In this document: positions 37,957 to 46,398 of the stretch, piece by piece | Position numbering within the stretch: the stretch's first letter is position 1 | Layout of the letters: every line of letters starts with the position of its first letter | Assembly: GCF_004345605.1 (NCBI RefSeq) | Contig: NZ_SLVY01000017.1 | Coordinates: forward strand, 102,607 to 166,606 | Origin: Rhodococcus sp. SMB37 | GTDB taxonomy: Bacteria; Actinomycetota; Actinomycetes; Mycobacteriales; Mycobacteriaceae | Direction of reading: 5' to 3' | DNA length: 64,000 nt | Notes under the pieces: model-generated | Told to the model about the DNA's origin: nothing | Databases searched by the model: none | What the model saw: only the letters and a program-made list of their open reading frames with translations | Position numbers and translations under genes: made by a program

Positions 37957-38859
37957 TCAAGAGTTCGGATCAATGCAATTCGAAAAGAATCGTGCCGGGT
38001 TGCCTGTGCGCAATCGCACGCCGGCAGAACCACCGAGCGCGAGAGGTACAGCGTAGGGACGATCAGACCCGAGCAACACCCGGTCCTCGCCCAGACTGGC
38101 CATCACAGTTGCGACGATCTCCCTCCCGTACGACGATGTCTCCACGTACACACCCGGCGCGGGCACACCCGCGGGCCCGCCGCGGACGGCCATCCGATCG
38201 GCGTGCAGCGGGGCCAGGCCCGCGAGCATGGCGAAAAGCACCCGTACCCTCGGGAATCGGCGGGCACCGAACTCGTGCCATCCGAACCACGCGGTGTGCA
38301 TCTGGCCGACGTAGGACACCATCGCCGGCCACCACGCCGGCGCACCGGGCGCCGCAGCCGGACCCGGGTGGACGAACAGCGGTGCACCCGCGCGTTCGAG
38401 TTCCTCCAGCAACGGCGCACACCGGTCGAGCCCCGCCGGATCGGCCAGCGCGGTGGCCGGTATCTGCAGGCCGACGCACCCGGCCTCGAGCACGTCGCGC
38501 AACATCCGGGGGTCGGGCTCGTCGATATTCGCGGCGGCCCACACCCCGAACGGTGCCGGTAGCGCCAGCGCACCTTCGTGGTAGGCGTCGAGGAGCGGCC
38601 CGGACTCGTCCGCAGGCAGTGTCTCGATTCCGAGTGCGCTCGACATCGACACCAAGGCGAGGTCGATTCCGTCTCGGACGGCAAGGGCAGCCCTCGCGGG
38701 GACCGAATGGTCGGCGGGATCGACCTGATACGGAGGCTCGCCGGACAGATGCAATGTCCAGCCGTCGAGACAGGGCGGGTTGCTGCGGTCGCGGAGAGCG
38801 TCGACGAACGACGAGGGCCACAGGTGCTGGTGTACGTCGACGCGCGGTCGTCGCTTCAT
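37957..38859 (-). CDS. Amidohydrolase-family protein (amidohydrolase 2)
   Basis: A 300-residue TIM-barrel metal-dependent hydrolase. The metal-binding start is RVDVHQHLWPSSFVDAL, a second histidine is in LFVHPGPA and the catalytic aspartate in LGSDRPYAVPL. Family members include decarboxylases such as ACMS decarboxylase-like enzymes; the substrate cannot be told. The ATG at 38859 is preferred, with GGAGG rather far upstream. It lies 56 bases downstream of the P-type ATPase stop, on the same strand. Confidence 0.85.
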   Translation of the reverse strand: MKRRPRVDVHQHLWPSSFVDALRDRSNPPCLDGWTLHLSGEPPYQVDPADHSVPARAALAVRDGIDLALVSMSSALGIETLPADESGPLLDAYHEGALALPAPFGVWAAANIDEPDPRMLRDVLEAGCVGLQIPATALADPAGLDRCAPLLEELERAGAPLFVHPGPAAAPGAPAWWPAMVSYVGQMHTAWFGWHEFGARRFPRVRVLFAMLAGLAPLHADRMAVRGGPAGVPAPGVYVETSSYGREIVATVMASLGEDRVLLGSDRPYAVPLALGGSAGVRLRTGNPARFFSNCIDPNS

Positions 38860-38915
38860 GTGGTCCAGCGTTGCCTCCCCACTGTCTCGAGTCAACACTG
38901 TCCCGAGTCAACCGT

Positions 38916-41648
38916 TCAGGTCAGGACGGGCGCCTCCACTCGCGCCGACCTCCGAGCCTCGACTCGCCGGGCCACGATCTTGCCGATCTCGTCGACCCAC
39001 AGCACCGTGGATCCGACCGCAACTGCGAGCGCCCATTGTTGCGACGTCAGTGAGGTGGTGTCGAAGAATCCCTGCAGCACACTCATCTGCACCGCGCAGA
39101 CCTGCAGCACGATGACCGCGACGATCGCAATCCAGATCGTGTGATTGGTCAACGTCCTCATCGAGAACACCGAACCGAGGTCCGATCGCACGTTGAAAAG
39201 ATTGAACACCTGGTAGAAGACGAACGTCGTGAACGCGAGGGTGGTCGCGAACAATGGATCGGAGGCACTGTCGGGGAACAACTTCGGACCGTAGTACAGG
39301 ACTGCGATCGTTCCTACCGTCATCAGCACACCGAGCCCGAGGATCCGCTGCACACGATCCCGGGTTAGCAGCGCCTCCTTCACCGGTCGCGGTGGCCGCT
39401 TCATGGCATCCGGGTCGGTGGGGTCGACTCCGAGCGCGAGCGCGGGTGGTCCGTCCATGATGATGTTCACCCACAGGATCTGCAGGGCGGTGAACGGTGC
39501 CCCGCCTGCCAGCCCGAGCACACCGGCGGTGAGGAAGATCAGCACGAACCCCCATGCGGTGGTGAGCTGGAACTTCACGAACTTGACGATGTTGTCGTAG
39601 ATCCCGCGGCCCTCCGACACCGCCGCGACGATGGTCGCGAAGTTGTCGTCGGTGAGGATCATGTTCGCAGCGCCCTTGGAGACGTCGGTGCCGGTGATGC
39701 CCATGGCGACCCCGATGTCGGACTGTTCGAGTGCGGGTGCGTCGTTGACACCGTCGCCGGTCATCGCGACGATCTGACCGTCGGACTGCAGCGCCTTGAC
39801 GAACCGTATCTTGTGTTCGGGTGCTACTCGGGCGAGGACTCCGAATTGTGCTGCTTGCTCCCGAAATTCGTCTTCACCGAGGGAATCGAGGTCGGCGCCG
39901 GCCGCGGCCTTGCCGTGGATGCCCAGTTCGTCCGCGATCGCCGACGCAGTGACCAGGTGGTCCCCCGTGATCATGTGCACTGCGATACCCGCGCCGTGCG
40001 CCACCTCGATGGCATCCTTCGCTTCGGGGCGTGGAGGGTCGACGATGCCGACGATCGCGTACACGATCAGGTCGGATACCTTGTCCTGCAGTGCATCCGC
40101 ATCTCCACGGGGCACCGCGTCGAGTGCGCGGCCGGCGATCATGAGGGTACGCAGCCCCTCGGACGCAAGGTCGTCGACGGCCCGGCGGATCCGAGTGCGC
40201 GCAGCGTCGTCGATCCGGATCGGGCCGTCCTCACCGAGAGTGGTCGACGCACGGTCCAGCAGCACGCCCGGGGCACCCTTCGCGAAGCACCGGTAGCCGC
40301 CGCCCGGGAGGGCGTGGAACGTCGCCATGTACTTGTAGTCCGAGTCGAACGGCACCTCCTCGATCCGGGCCAGAGCAGCACGGCTGCCCTCGACGTCGAT
40401 GCCGCCCTTCTCTGCCAGCACCACGAGCGCGCCCTCGGTGGGGTCGCCCACGAGGGTGCCATCGCGCACGGTCGCGTCGTTGCACATGGCCATGCCCAGT
40501 AGCGCGTCGGTGAGATCGGGTGCGGGCATGCCGTCGCCGACGAGGATCTTGCCGTCGGTTCCGTAACCGGTGCCGGTGACGCGGAAGTTGCGCCCGTGCA
40601 CCAGCAGCCGCCGCACCGTCATCTCGTTGAGGGTCAGCGTCCCGGTCTTGTCGGTCGCGATGTGAGTGGTGCTTCCGAGAGTTTCGACGGCCGCGAGTTG
40701 TTTGACGATCGCGCCGCGCGCCGCGAGCCGCGACGCACCCATCGCAAGGGTGAATGCGACGACCGCGGTGAGCCCTTCGGGGATGGTCGCGACCGCGAGC
40801 GACACGGCGGTGACGAGGAGTTCGGACCACGCCTGTCCGCGCAGCAGTCCGAGGACGAACACGAGCGCGACCGTGATGATCGCAATGATGGTGAGGGTCT
40901 GTGCGAGCTGGCCGATGCGACGCTGCAGCGGGGTCTGTTCCACACCGGCTGCACCGAGGAGCGCGGCGATCGCACCCATCTCGGTGCGCATTCCGGTGTC
41001 GGTGACGATCATCGAGGCGCGTCCGCGGGTCACCTCGGTGTTCATGAACAACATGTCGTGGCGGTCGCCGAGTGGAGCGTGCGGATCGTCGACAGGATCG
41101 ACGGTCTTGTCGACGGGCTGCGATTCGCCGGTGAGTGCAGCCTCGGCCACCTGGAGTCGCACGGCGGCGACGAGGCGGCCGTCGGCGGGCACCGAGTCGC
41201 CGGCCTCGAGCTGGACGACGTCGCCGGGGACGAGATCGGCGCGGGGCAGTTCGACACCGCGACCGTCGCGCAGGACCCGCGTGGTCGACACCGACATCTG
41301 TTTCAGTGCCTGCAGGCTGTTCTCGGCTCGGGCTTCCTGCACGTAGTTGAGGACGGTGTTGAGGACGATGACCGCGAAGATGACGACGGGGGTTTCCCAC
41401 TCCCGCGACACGGTCGCGCTGACGACGGCCGCGACGACGAGAACGAGCGTCATCTTGTCGGCGAGCAACGACAGCATCTTCCGCCATGCGGGGATGCTCT
41501 TCGCCTCGTCGAGGACGTTGGGTCCGTACTCCGAGCGGCGGCGCTCCACCTCACCTGCGGTCAGGCCCCGATCCGGGGCGACGTCGAAGGCGTCGGCGAC
41601 GTCGTCTGCGGGGCGGGTGTGCCACCCCGGCAGGATCTCGACTGGCAT
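38916..41648 (-). CDS. P2-type cation-transporting ATPase (CtpF/Ca2+-like)
   Basis: A 910-residue P-type ATPase. The phosphorylation motif is IATDKTGTLTLNEM, the dephosphorylation motif EAALTGESQPVDK and the hinge VAMTGDGVNDAPAL. The fourth helix reads SLAVATIPEGLTAVVAFTLA; the PEGL is typical of P2A/P2B pumps for calcium or related ions. The length matches M. tuberculosis CtpF (about 905). The start is the ATG at 41648 (MPVEILPGWHTRPADDV); the frame stays open for another 420 codons upstream, but that part is antisense to two clear genes. Divergent from a PNPOx-like gene. Confidence 0.93.
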   Translation of the reverse strand: MPVEILPGWHTRPADDVADAFDVAPDRGLTAGEVERRRSEYGPNVLDEAKSIPAWRKMLSLLADKMTLVLVVAAVVSATVSREWETPVVIFAVIVLNTVLNYVQEARAENSLQALKQMSVSTTRVLRDGRGVELPRADLVPGDVVQLEAGDSVPADGRLVAAVRLQVAEAALTGESQPVDKTVDPVDDPHAPLGDRHDMLFMNTEVTRGRASMIVTDTGMRTEMGAIAALLGAAGVEQTPLQRRIGQLAQTLTIIAIITVALVFVLGLLRGQAWSELLVTAVSLAVATIPEGLTAVVAFTLAMGASRLAARGAIVKQLAAVETLGSTTHIATDKTGTLTLNEMTVRRLLVHGRNFRVTGTGYGTDGKILVGDGMPAPDLTDALLGMAMCNDATVRDGTLVGDPTEGALVVLAEKGGIDVEGSRAALARIEEVPFDSDYKYMATFHALPGGGYRCFAKGAPGVLLDRASTTLGEDGPIRIDDAARTRIRRAVDDLASEGLRTLMIAGRALDAVPRGDADALQDKVSDLIVYAIVGIVDPPRPEAKDAIEVAHGAGIAVHMITGDHLVTASAIADELGIHGKAAAGADLDSLGEDEFREQAAQFGVLARVAPEHKIRFVKALQSDGQIVAMTGDGVNDAPALEQSDIGVAMGITGTDVSKGAANMILTDDNFATIVAAVSEGRGIYDNIVKFVKFQLTTAWGFVLIFLTAGVLGLAGGAPFTALQILWVNIIMDGPPALALGVDPTDPDAMKRPPRPVKEALLTRDRVQRILGLGVLMTVGTIAVLYYGPKLFPDSASDPLFATTLAFTTFVFYQVFNLFNVRSDLGSVFSMRTLTNHTIWIAIVAVIVLQVCAVQMSVLQGFFDTTSLTSQQWALAVAVGSTVLWVDEIGKIVARRVEARRSARVEAPVLT

Positions 41649-41771
41649 CGATACTCCGATCCACGTGCGCGGGTGGGTCGTTCTCACCGTAACGGCAGGT
41701 GGTACTCCTGCGCCGGGCGTACGTTCGTGATGTGCTGGAGGGGAAGCACCGAAGTTCGAGGAGGAGCACCG

Positions 41772-42191
41772 ATGAGCGAGTTCCCGAAATCCGATCGGCC
41801 CGTCGTTCGCCTGTCCGAGGAACAGGCCTGGGAGCGGCTCGCGTCCGCGAAGGTGGGACGCCTCGTCACCGTCGTGGGTGATCGCCCCGAGATCTATCCC
41901 GTCAACTATGTGGTGACGGACGGCAAGGTTTACTTCCGCACCGGAGAGGGCAGCAAACTGTCCGAACTGGCCGTCCATCCGAACGTCGCGTTCCAAGTCG
42001 ATCACATCCACGAGGACACCGCGTGGAGCATCGTCGTACACGGCACCGCGCATGTGCTGCGGAGCTTCGACGATGCCGCGAAGATCGACGCGCTGGGCCT
42101 GGCCCCGTGGGTTCCGACACCGAAGTTCGACTACGTCGAGATCCGGGCAACGGAAATCACCGGACTGCAGTACAACCTCGTCAAGAACTGA
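41772..42191 (+). CDS. PNPOx-like flavin/deazaflavin-binding protein
   Basis: A 139-residue split-barrel protein of the pyridoxamine 5'-phosphate oxidase-like superfamily: SEEQAWERLASAKVGRLVTV, then EIYPVNYVVTDGKVYFRTGE and VAFQVDHIHEDTAWSIVVHG. It resembles the small Nim-like and F420/FMN-binding proteins of mycobacteria. GAGGAGGAG precedes the ATG. It is divergent from the cation ATPase and followed after 7 bases by a cation-efflux gene, so the three may share control. Confidence 0.88.
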   Translation: MSEFPKSDRPVVRLSEEQAWERLASAKVGRLVTVVGDRPEIYPVNYVVTDGKVYFRTGEGSKLSELAVHPNVAFQVDHIHEDTAWSIVVHGTAHVLRSFDDAAKIDALGLAPWVPTPKFDYVEIRATEITGLQYNLVKN

Positions 42192-42198
42192 CACGACG

Positions 42199-43107
42199 GT
42201 GGTCTCGGCGCAGTCGCATCGGCTGCTCATGCGGTTCATGTGGTTGTCGGTCGCGGCGGCGCTGGCGACGATGGCCCTGAAATCGCTCGCTGCGTGGTTG
42301 ACGGGATCGGTCGGTCTGCTCTCCGATGCCCTGGAGTCCGGCGTCAATCTGGTGGCGGCGATCGTGGGTCTGCTCGCGTTGCGTCTGGCGGCGAAACCGG
42401 CCGACTTCAACCACGATTTCGGCCACGGCAAGGCCGAATACCTGTCGGCCGCCGTCGAGGGCACGATGATCTTCGCCGCTGCGACCGCAATCTTGTGGAC
42501 GTCGGTCGACCGACTGCTGTCACCGCAGCCGGTCGAGGAGGCCGGTCTCGGTCTCGCGCTGTCGGCCGGGTCGTCCATGATCAACCTCGCGGTCGGGATG
42601 ATGCTGATCCGCGAGGGCAGGAAACACCGGTCGATCACCCTGGTGGCCGACGGCAAACACCTGCTCACCGACGTGTGGACGTCGGCCGGGGTGCTGGCGG
42701 GTGTCGCACTGGTCGCGATATCCGGGTGGGACGTGCTCGATCCGATCGTGGCGATCGTGGTGGCGCTGAACATCCTGCGTATCGGGTACGGACTGGTGAA
42801 ACAGTCCGTCGTGGGCATGCTCGATGCCGTGCTCCCCACCGAGGATGTCGCCGTGGTGAACTCGGTGCTCGACCGGTACCGCGCATCGGAGCCGGTGGAG
42901 TTCCTACCGCCGCGCACGCGTCAGTCCGGACGTCAGCGTTTCGTGTATCTGACGGTGCGGGCACCGGGCGACTGGTCGGTGCGCGCGGGACACGATCTGC
43001 TCGACCGGCTCGAAGCCGATCTTCGGGACGCGTTGCCAGGGGTGACGGTGTTCACCCACCTCGAGCCCCTCGGCTACCAGAAGCGCGGCACTGCACCGAG
43101 CGCGTAA
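42199..43107 (+). CDS. Cation diffusion facilitator (FieF/ZitB-like)
   Basis: A 302-residue divalent-cation exporter. Six helices; the helix II metal site is SVGLLSDALESGVNLV, then NHDFGHGKAEYLSAAVEG between helices, and the helix V site is VADGKHLLTDVWTSAGVL. The cytoplasmic C-terminal domain (VYLTVRAPGDWSVRAGHDLL) is present. The start is GTG at 42199, seven bases after the PNPOx-like stop, so probably cotranscribed; an ATG at 42229 is possible. The metal is not predictable. Confidence 0.9.
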   Translation: MVSAQSHRLLMRFMWLSVAAALATMALKSLAAWLTGSVGLLSDALESGVNLVAAIVGLLALRLAAKPADFNHDFGHGKAEYLSAAVEGTMIFAAATAILWTSVDRLLSPQPVEEAGLGLALSAGSSMINLAVGMMLIREGRKHRSITLVADGKHLLTDVWTSAGVLAGVALVAISGWDVLDPIVAIVVALNILRIGYGLVKQSVVGMLDAVLPTEDVAVVNSVLDRYRASEPVEFLPPRTRQSGRQRFVYLTVRAPGDWSVRAGHDLLDRLEADLRDALPGVTVFTHLEPLGYQKRGTAPSA

Positions 43108-43115
43108 CGCGGCCG

Positions 43116-43460
43116 TCAGGAGGACACCACGAGTCCGGCGCCGAGGCCGAGCATCAGGACCGCGACGCCACCGTCGAGAATCCGCCAGGATCCGGGCTCG
43201 GCGAACCAGTTGCGCAGATAACGCGCGCCGTATCCGAGGGCGACGAACCACACGGCGCTCGCAGCGATGGCACCCGCACCGAACCACCAGCGACCCGGAT
43301 TTCCGTAGTGGTTGTCGACGGATCCGAGCATGAGCACGGTGTCGAGATAGGTGTGCGGATTGACCCAGGTCAACGCCAGACAGGTCAGTAGCGCTGCGCC
43401 GATGGTGACGGCGCCGCCGGGCGCCGCGGACAACGCCGACGGGCGCAGTGCACCTCCGAG
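43116..43460 (-). pseudogene. lysE/argO exporter remnant (N-terminal half deleted)
   Basis: About 115 C-terminal residues of a LysE-type basic amino acid exporter remain: LLTCLALTWVNPHTYLDTVL, then NPGRWWFGAGAIAASAVWF and SWRILDGGVAVLMLGLGAG align with the second half of C. glutamicum LysE (233 residues). The first half, including the start and two or three helices, is absent; the frame instead runs into reversed argP sequence at about 43460-43470. An ATG at 43484 exists but lies in that foreign sequence. It is almost certainly non-functional. Confidence 0.85.
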
Positions 43461-43464
43461 GAGC

Positions 43465-43869
43465 TCGGATCGATGCGATATCACGCGATGGCCAGTGTCG
43501 ACTTCGCCGAGCGATGGTTTCCCGACGGCATGTCCGCGGAGGAACTGCAGAAGGCACCGATGCTGACCTTCGACCGCAAGGACGATATGCAGGATCGATT
43601 CCTGCGCAACGAACCCGTCGCCGGATCACGGCACCCCGCAACTACGTTCCTGGGGCACTCGAATTCGTCGATGCCGCACGCCTCGGACTCGGCTGGGGCA
43701 TGCTTCCTGATCCGATGCTCACCGACAGCACCGATCTCGTGAGTCTCGCCCCCTGCCACCCGCTCGACGTCCCGCTGTACTGGCAGCGCTGGAGACTGGA
43801 CTCCCCGTGCTCGACGCCCTCACCGCGGCGGTCCGTCGCACGGCGCGGGAAGTGTTACGTCAGCCGTAG
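43465..43869 (+). pseudogene. argP/lysG (LysR-type) regulator remnant with two frameshifts
   Basis: The remnant begins with MRYHAMASVDFAERWFPDGM and LTFDRKDDMQDRFLRN in frame 3, the effector-domain region of ArgP/LysG. The reading then continues as GALEFVDAARLGLGWGMLPD and VPLYWQRWRLDS in frame 2, and after a lost base near 43806 as VLDALTAAVRRTAREVLRQP before TAG at 43867. The DNA-binding half is missing. argP and lysE are normally divergent, and here both lack their 5' ends at the same point. Confidence 0.85.
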
Positions 43870-43905
43870 GATTCGAATACACACGATTCCGGGGAGGCGA
43901 ACGAC

Positions 43906-44493
43906 GTGGCGAACCAGCCCGACGAACATGATCTGCGATTGAGCGACGACGAACGGCTGCACGCCTTGAACGTCATCAGTGAGCACTTCGCGGCAGGGCG
44001 GCTGGATACCGACGAGTTCTACGAGCGTTCCGGCGAGATCGCGGCTGCCCGCGCGCTCGACCCCCTCCGTAATGCATTTCGCGGACTCCCGGGAGGCGCA
44101 CCGTTGGAAGTGGTCGACAACCGGATCCGGAAGGTATCGACCGAGATCGCCGAAACCACGCCCGTCGGCGCTTCGTCACGCAGCGCCGAGACAGAACTGT
44201 CGTCACTGCTCCGGCGAGGAAATCTGGTCGAATCCCTCGACTGGGTGATCATCGGCATCACCCTCGTGACGTTCCTCGTGCTGAACAATGTGTTCGATTG
44301 GGACCACGCCTGGCTGGTCTGGCCCAGCCTGATCGTGACCCTGGGTCTGCCGCGATTGATCTTCAACTACAGCGACTCCGACGAGGAGCTCTACGAAGAG
44401 TTGAAGGAATCCGAGAACGAAGAGCGAAAGAAGCGATTGAAGCAGGCTGCGGACCGGATCAAGCAGCTCGAGAGCAACGACCGCGACACCTGA
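43906..44493 (+). CDS. DUF1707 protein with a membrane domain
   Basis: A 195-residue protein. The N-terminal DUF1707 domain is LRLSDDERLHALNVISEHFA, then GRLDTDEFYERSGEIAAARA. Two hydrophobic helices follow (DWVIIGITLVTFLVLNNVF and WLVWPSLIVTLGLPRLIFN). The tail is strongly acidic then basic and probably coiled coil (EELKESENEERKKRLKQAAD). GGGAGG lies upstream of the GTG start. DUF1707 is a small actinobacterial domain of unknown function, often fused to membrane helices. Converges on the ABC exporter, 3 bases between. Confidence 0.87.
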   Translation: MANQPDEHDLRLSDDERLHALNVISEHFAAGRLDTDEFYERSGEIAAARALDPLRNAFRGLPGGAPLEVVDNRIRKVSTEIAETTPVGASSRSAETELSSLLRRGNLVESLDWVIIGITLVTFLVLNNVFDWDHAWLVWPSLIVTLGLPRLIFNYSDSDEELYEELKESENEERKKRLKQAADRIKQLESNDRDT

Positions 44494-44496
44494 TGG

Positions 44497-46398
44497 TCAG
44501 TCGACGAGTGCCTTGAACTGCGCCTCGTAGAGCCGCGAGTACGCGCCGCCCCTCTGGAGCAGCTCCTCGTGGGCCCCCTGCTCGACGATCCGCCCGTCCT
44601 CCATCACCACGATCCGATCGGCGTCACGGATCGTCGACAACCGGTGCGCGATCACGAAACTGGTGCGGTCGTCGCGCAACCGTGCGGTGGCCTGCTGCAC
44701 GAGGAGTTCGGTGCGGGTGTCGACCGAGCTCGTGGCCTCGTCGAGGATCAGGATCGACGGCTTCGACACGAATGCGCGGGCGATCGTGATGAGCTGCCGC
44801 TCACCGGCGCTGAGGCTTCCGGTCTCCTCGTCGACGATGGTGTCGTAACCGTCGGGCAGGGCCCGCACGAACCGGTCGACGTAGCTCATCCGCGCGGCCG
44901 ACATGATCTGGTTCTCGGTCGCGTAGGGGTTACCGTATGCGATGTTCTCGCGGATCGTGCCGCCGAACAGCCAGGTGTCCTGCAGCACGATGCCGATACG
45001 GGATCGCAGTTCCTCCCGCAGCATTCCGGTGACATCGACACCGTCGACGAGGATCCGGCCCGAATCCACCTCGTAGAAACGCAGGATCAGATTCACGAGA
45101 GTGGTCTTGCCGGCCCCGGTGGGTCCGACGATCGCGATCATCTGGCCGGGTTCGGCGCGCAACGTCAAGTTCTCGATGAGCGGACGTTCCGGGGTGTACG
45201 AGAACGACACATCCTCGAACTCGACGAGGCCGTGCCTGCTCCACGGCATCGTGGGGGCCGCGGGTTCAGGATCCTGCTCCTCTTCGTCGAGGACCGCGAA
45301 CACGCGGGTGGCGGATGCCGCGGCCGACTGCAGCAGATTGATCATCGCGCCGATCTGCGCGAGCGGCTGCGACAGCTGCCGCGAATACTGGATCATCGCC
45401 TGGATCTCGCCGAGCGTCGAGGTGCCCGACGCCACACGCAGACCACCGATCACCGCCACGACGACGTATCCGATGTTGCTGAGGAACGTCACGAGCGGCA
45501 TCACCAGACCCGACACGAACTGCGCCCGGTACGCGGCCTGGAACAGCGAATCGTTGGTCTCGGTGAACCGACGCTCGATCTCCGCGGTCCGGCCGTATGC
45601 GGTGATGAGCTCGTGCCCGGTGAACGACTCCTCGATCTGCCCGTTGAGCGTGCCCGTCGCATCCCATTGCGCCGCGAAATGCTTCCGCGCACGCCTCGCC
45701 ACGAGGAACGTCACCACGGCCGCGGCAGGGACGAGCAGCAGCGCGATCACGGCGAGCAGCGGGGAGATCCAGAACATCATCACCACGAGCCCGAGCAGCG
45801 TGAACACCGCCAGCACCAGCTGGCTGATGGACTCCTGCATACCCGTCGACACGTTGTCGATGTCGTTGGTGACACGGCTGAGCAGATCACCGCGCGAATG
45901 TGTGTCGAAATAGCGCAACGGCAGGCGGTGGATCTTCCGTTCGACGCTCGCGCGCATGTCCCGCACGGTGCGCTGCACGATCTCGTTGAGTCCGTACGCG
46001 GCAACCCAGATCAGCGCGGACGACAACAGATAGAGAGCGAGAACGATGACGAGGGTCCGCCCCAGGCTCGTGAAATCGATGCCCGCTCCGGGGATCACGT
46101 TCATTCCGGCGACCATGTCGGCGAACTGATCGCGGCCCTCCGCGCGTAGCTGCGCGATCGCGGCGTCCTTCGACAGCCCGGCCGGGAGCTGCATCCCGAC
46201 CACACCGTTGAAGATGATGTCGGTGCCCCGGCCGAGTACGAGCGGTGCGATCGACGAGCTCACGACACCGAGCAACGCCGCGATCATCACCGAGTACACG
46301 ACGTACCGATGCGGGTGCAACAGACCGAGAATGCGAATGATCACGCGCAGCCGCGACTGCGGGACGGCCTGTTGTTCGGCCGCGGCGGGCGTCGTCAT
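44497..46398 (-). CDS. ABC exporter half-transporter, subunit 2
   Basis: A 633-residue fused membrane/ATPase half-transporter of the MsbA/Rv1272c-Rv1273c type. Six helices are followed by the ATPase: Walker A GPTGAGKTT, signature LSAGERQLITIARAF, Walker B SILILDEATSSVD with a normal glutamate, switch FVIAHRLSTIRDAD. It also has an extended extracytoplasmic loop between helices 1 and 2 (about residues 60-110). The ATG overlaps the stop of subunit 1 by four bases (ATGA), so the two form a heterodimer. Substrate unknown; relatives export lipids, siderophores or drugs. Confidence 0.93.
   Translation of the reverse strand: MTTPAAAEQQAVPQSRLRVIIRILGLLHPHRYVVYSVMIAALLGVVSSSIAPLVLGRGTDIIFNGVVGMQLPAGLSKDAAIAQLRAEGRDQFADMVAGMNVIPGAGIDFTSLGRTLVIVLALYLLSSALIWVAAYGLNEIVQRTVRDMRASVERKIHRLPLRYFDTHSRGDLLSRVTNDIDNVSTGMQESISQLVLAVFTLLGLVVMMFWISPLLAVIALLLVPAAAVVTFLVARRARKHFAAQWDATGTLNGQIEESFTGHELITAYGRTAEIERRFTETNDSLFQAAYRAQFVSGLVMPLVTFLSNIGYVVVAVIGGLRVASGTSTLGEIQAMIQYSRQLSQPLAQIGAMINLLQSAAASATRVFAVLDEEEQDPEPAAPTMPWSRHGLVEFEDVSFSYTPERPLIENLTLRAEPGQMIAIVGPTGAGKTTLVNLILRFYEVDSGRILVDGVDVTGMLREELRSRIGIVLQDTWLFGGTIRENIAYGNPYATENQIMSAARMSYVDRFVRALPDGYDTIVDEETGSLSAGERQLITIARAFVSKPSILILDEATSSVDTRTELLVQQATARLRDDRTSFVIAHRLSTIRDADRIVVMEDGRIVEQGAHEELLQRGGAYSRLYEAQFKALVD

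Noticed and set aside
41649..42917. N-terminal extension of the P-type ATPase frame to 1333 codons
   Set aside because: It is antisense to the PNPOx-like and CDF genes and lacks family similarity; the normal 910-residue start is at 41648.
43473..43742. Intact 89-residue gene reading MRYHAMASVDFAERW
   Set aside because: It is the start of the argP remnant and ends by frameshift, not a separate gene.
44569..46149. 526-codon plus-strand frame opposite the ABC exporter
   Set aside because: His/Arg/Asp-rich antisense shadow of a conserved ATPase.
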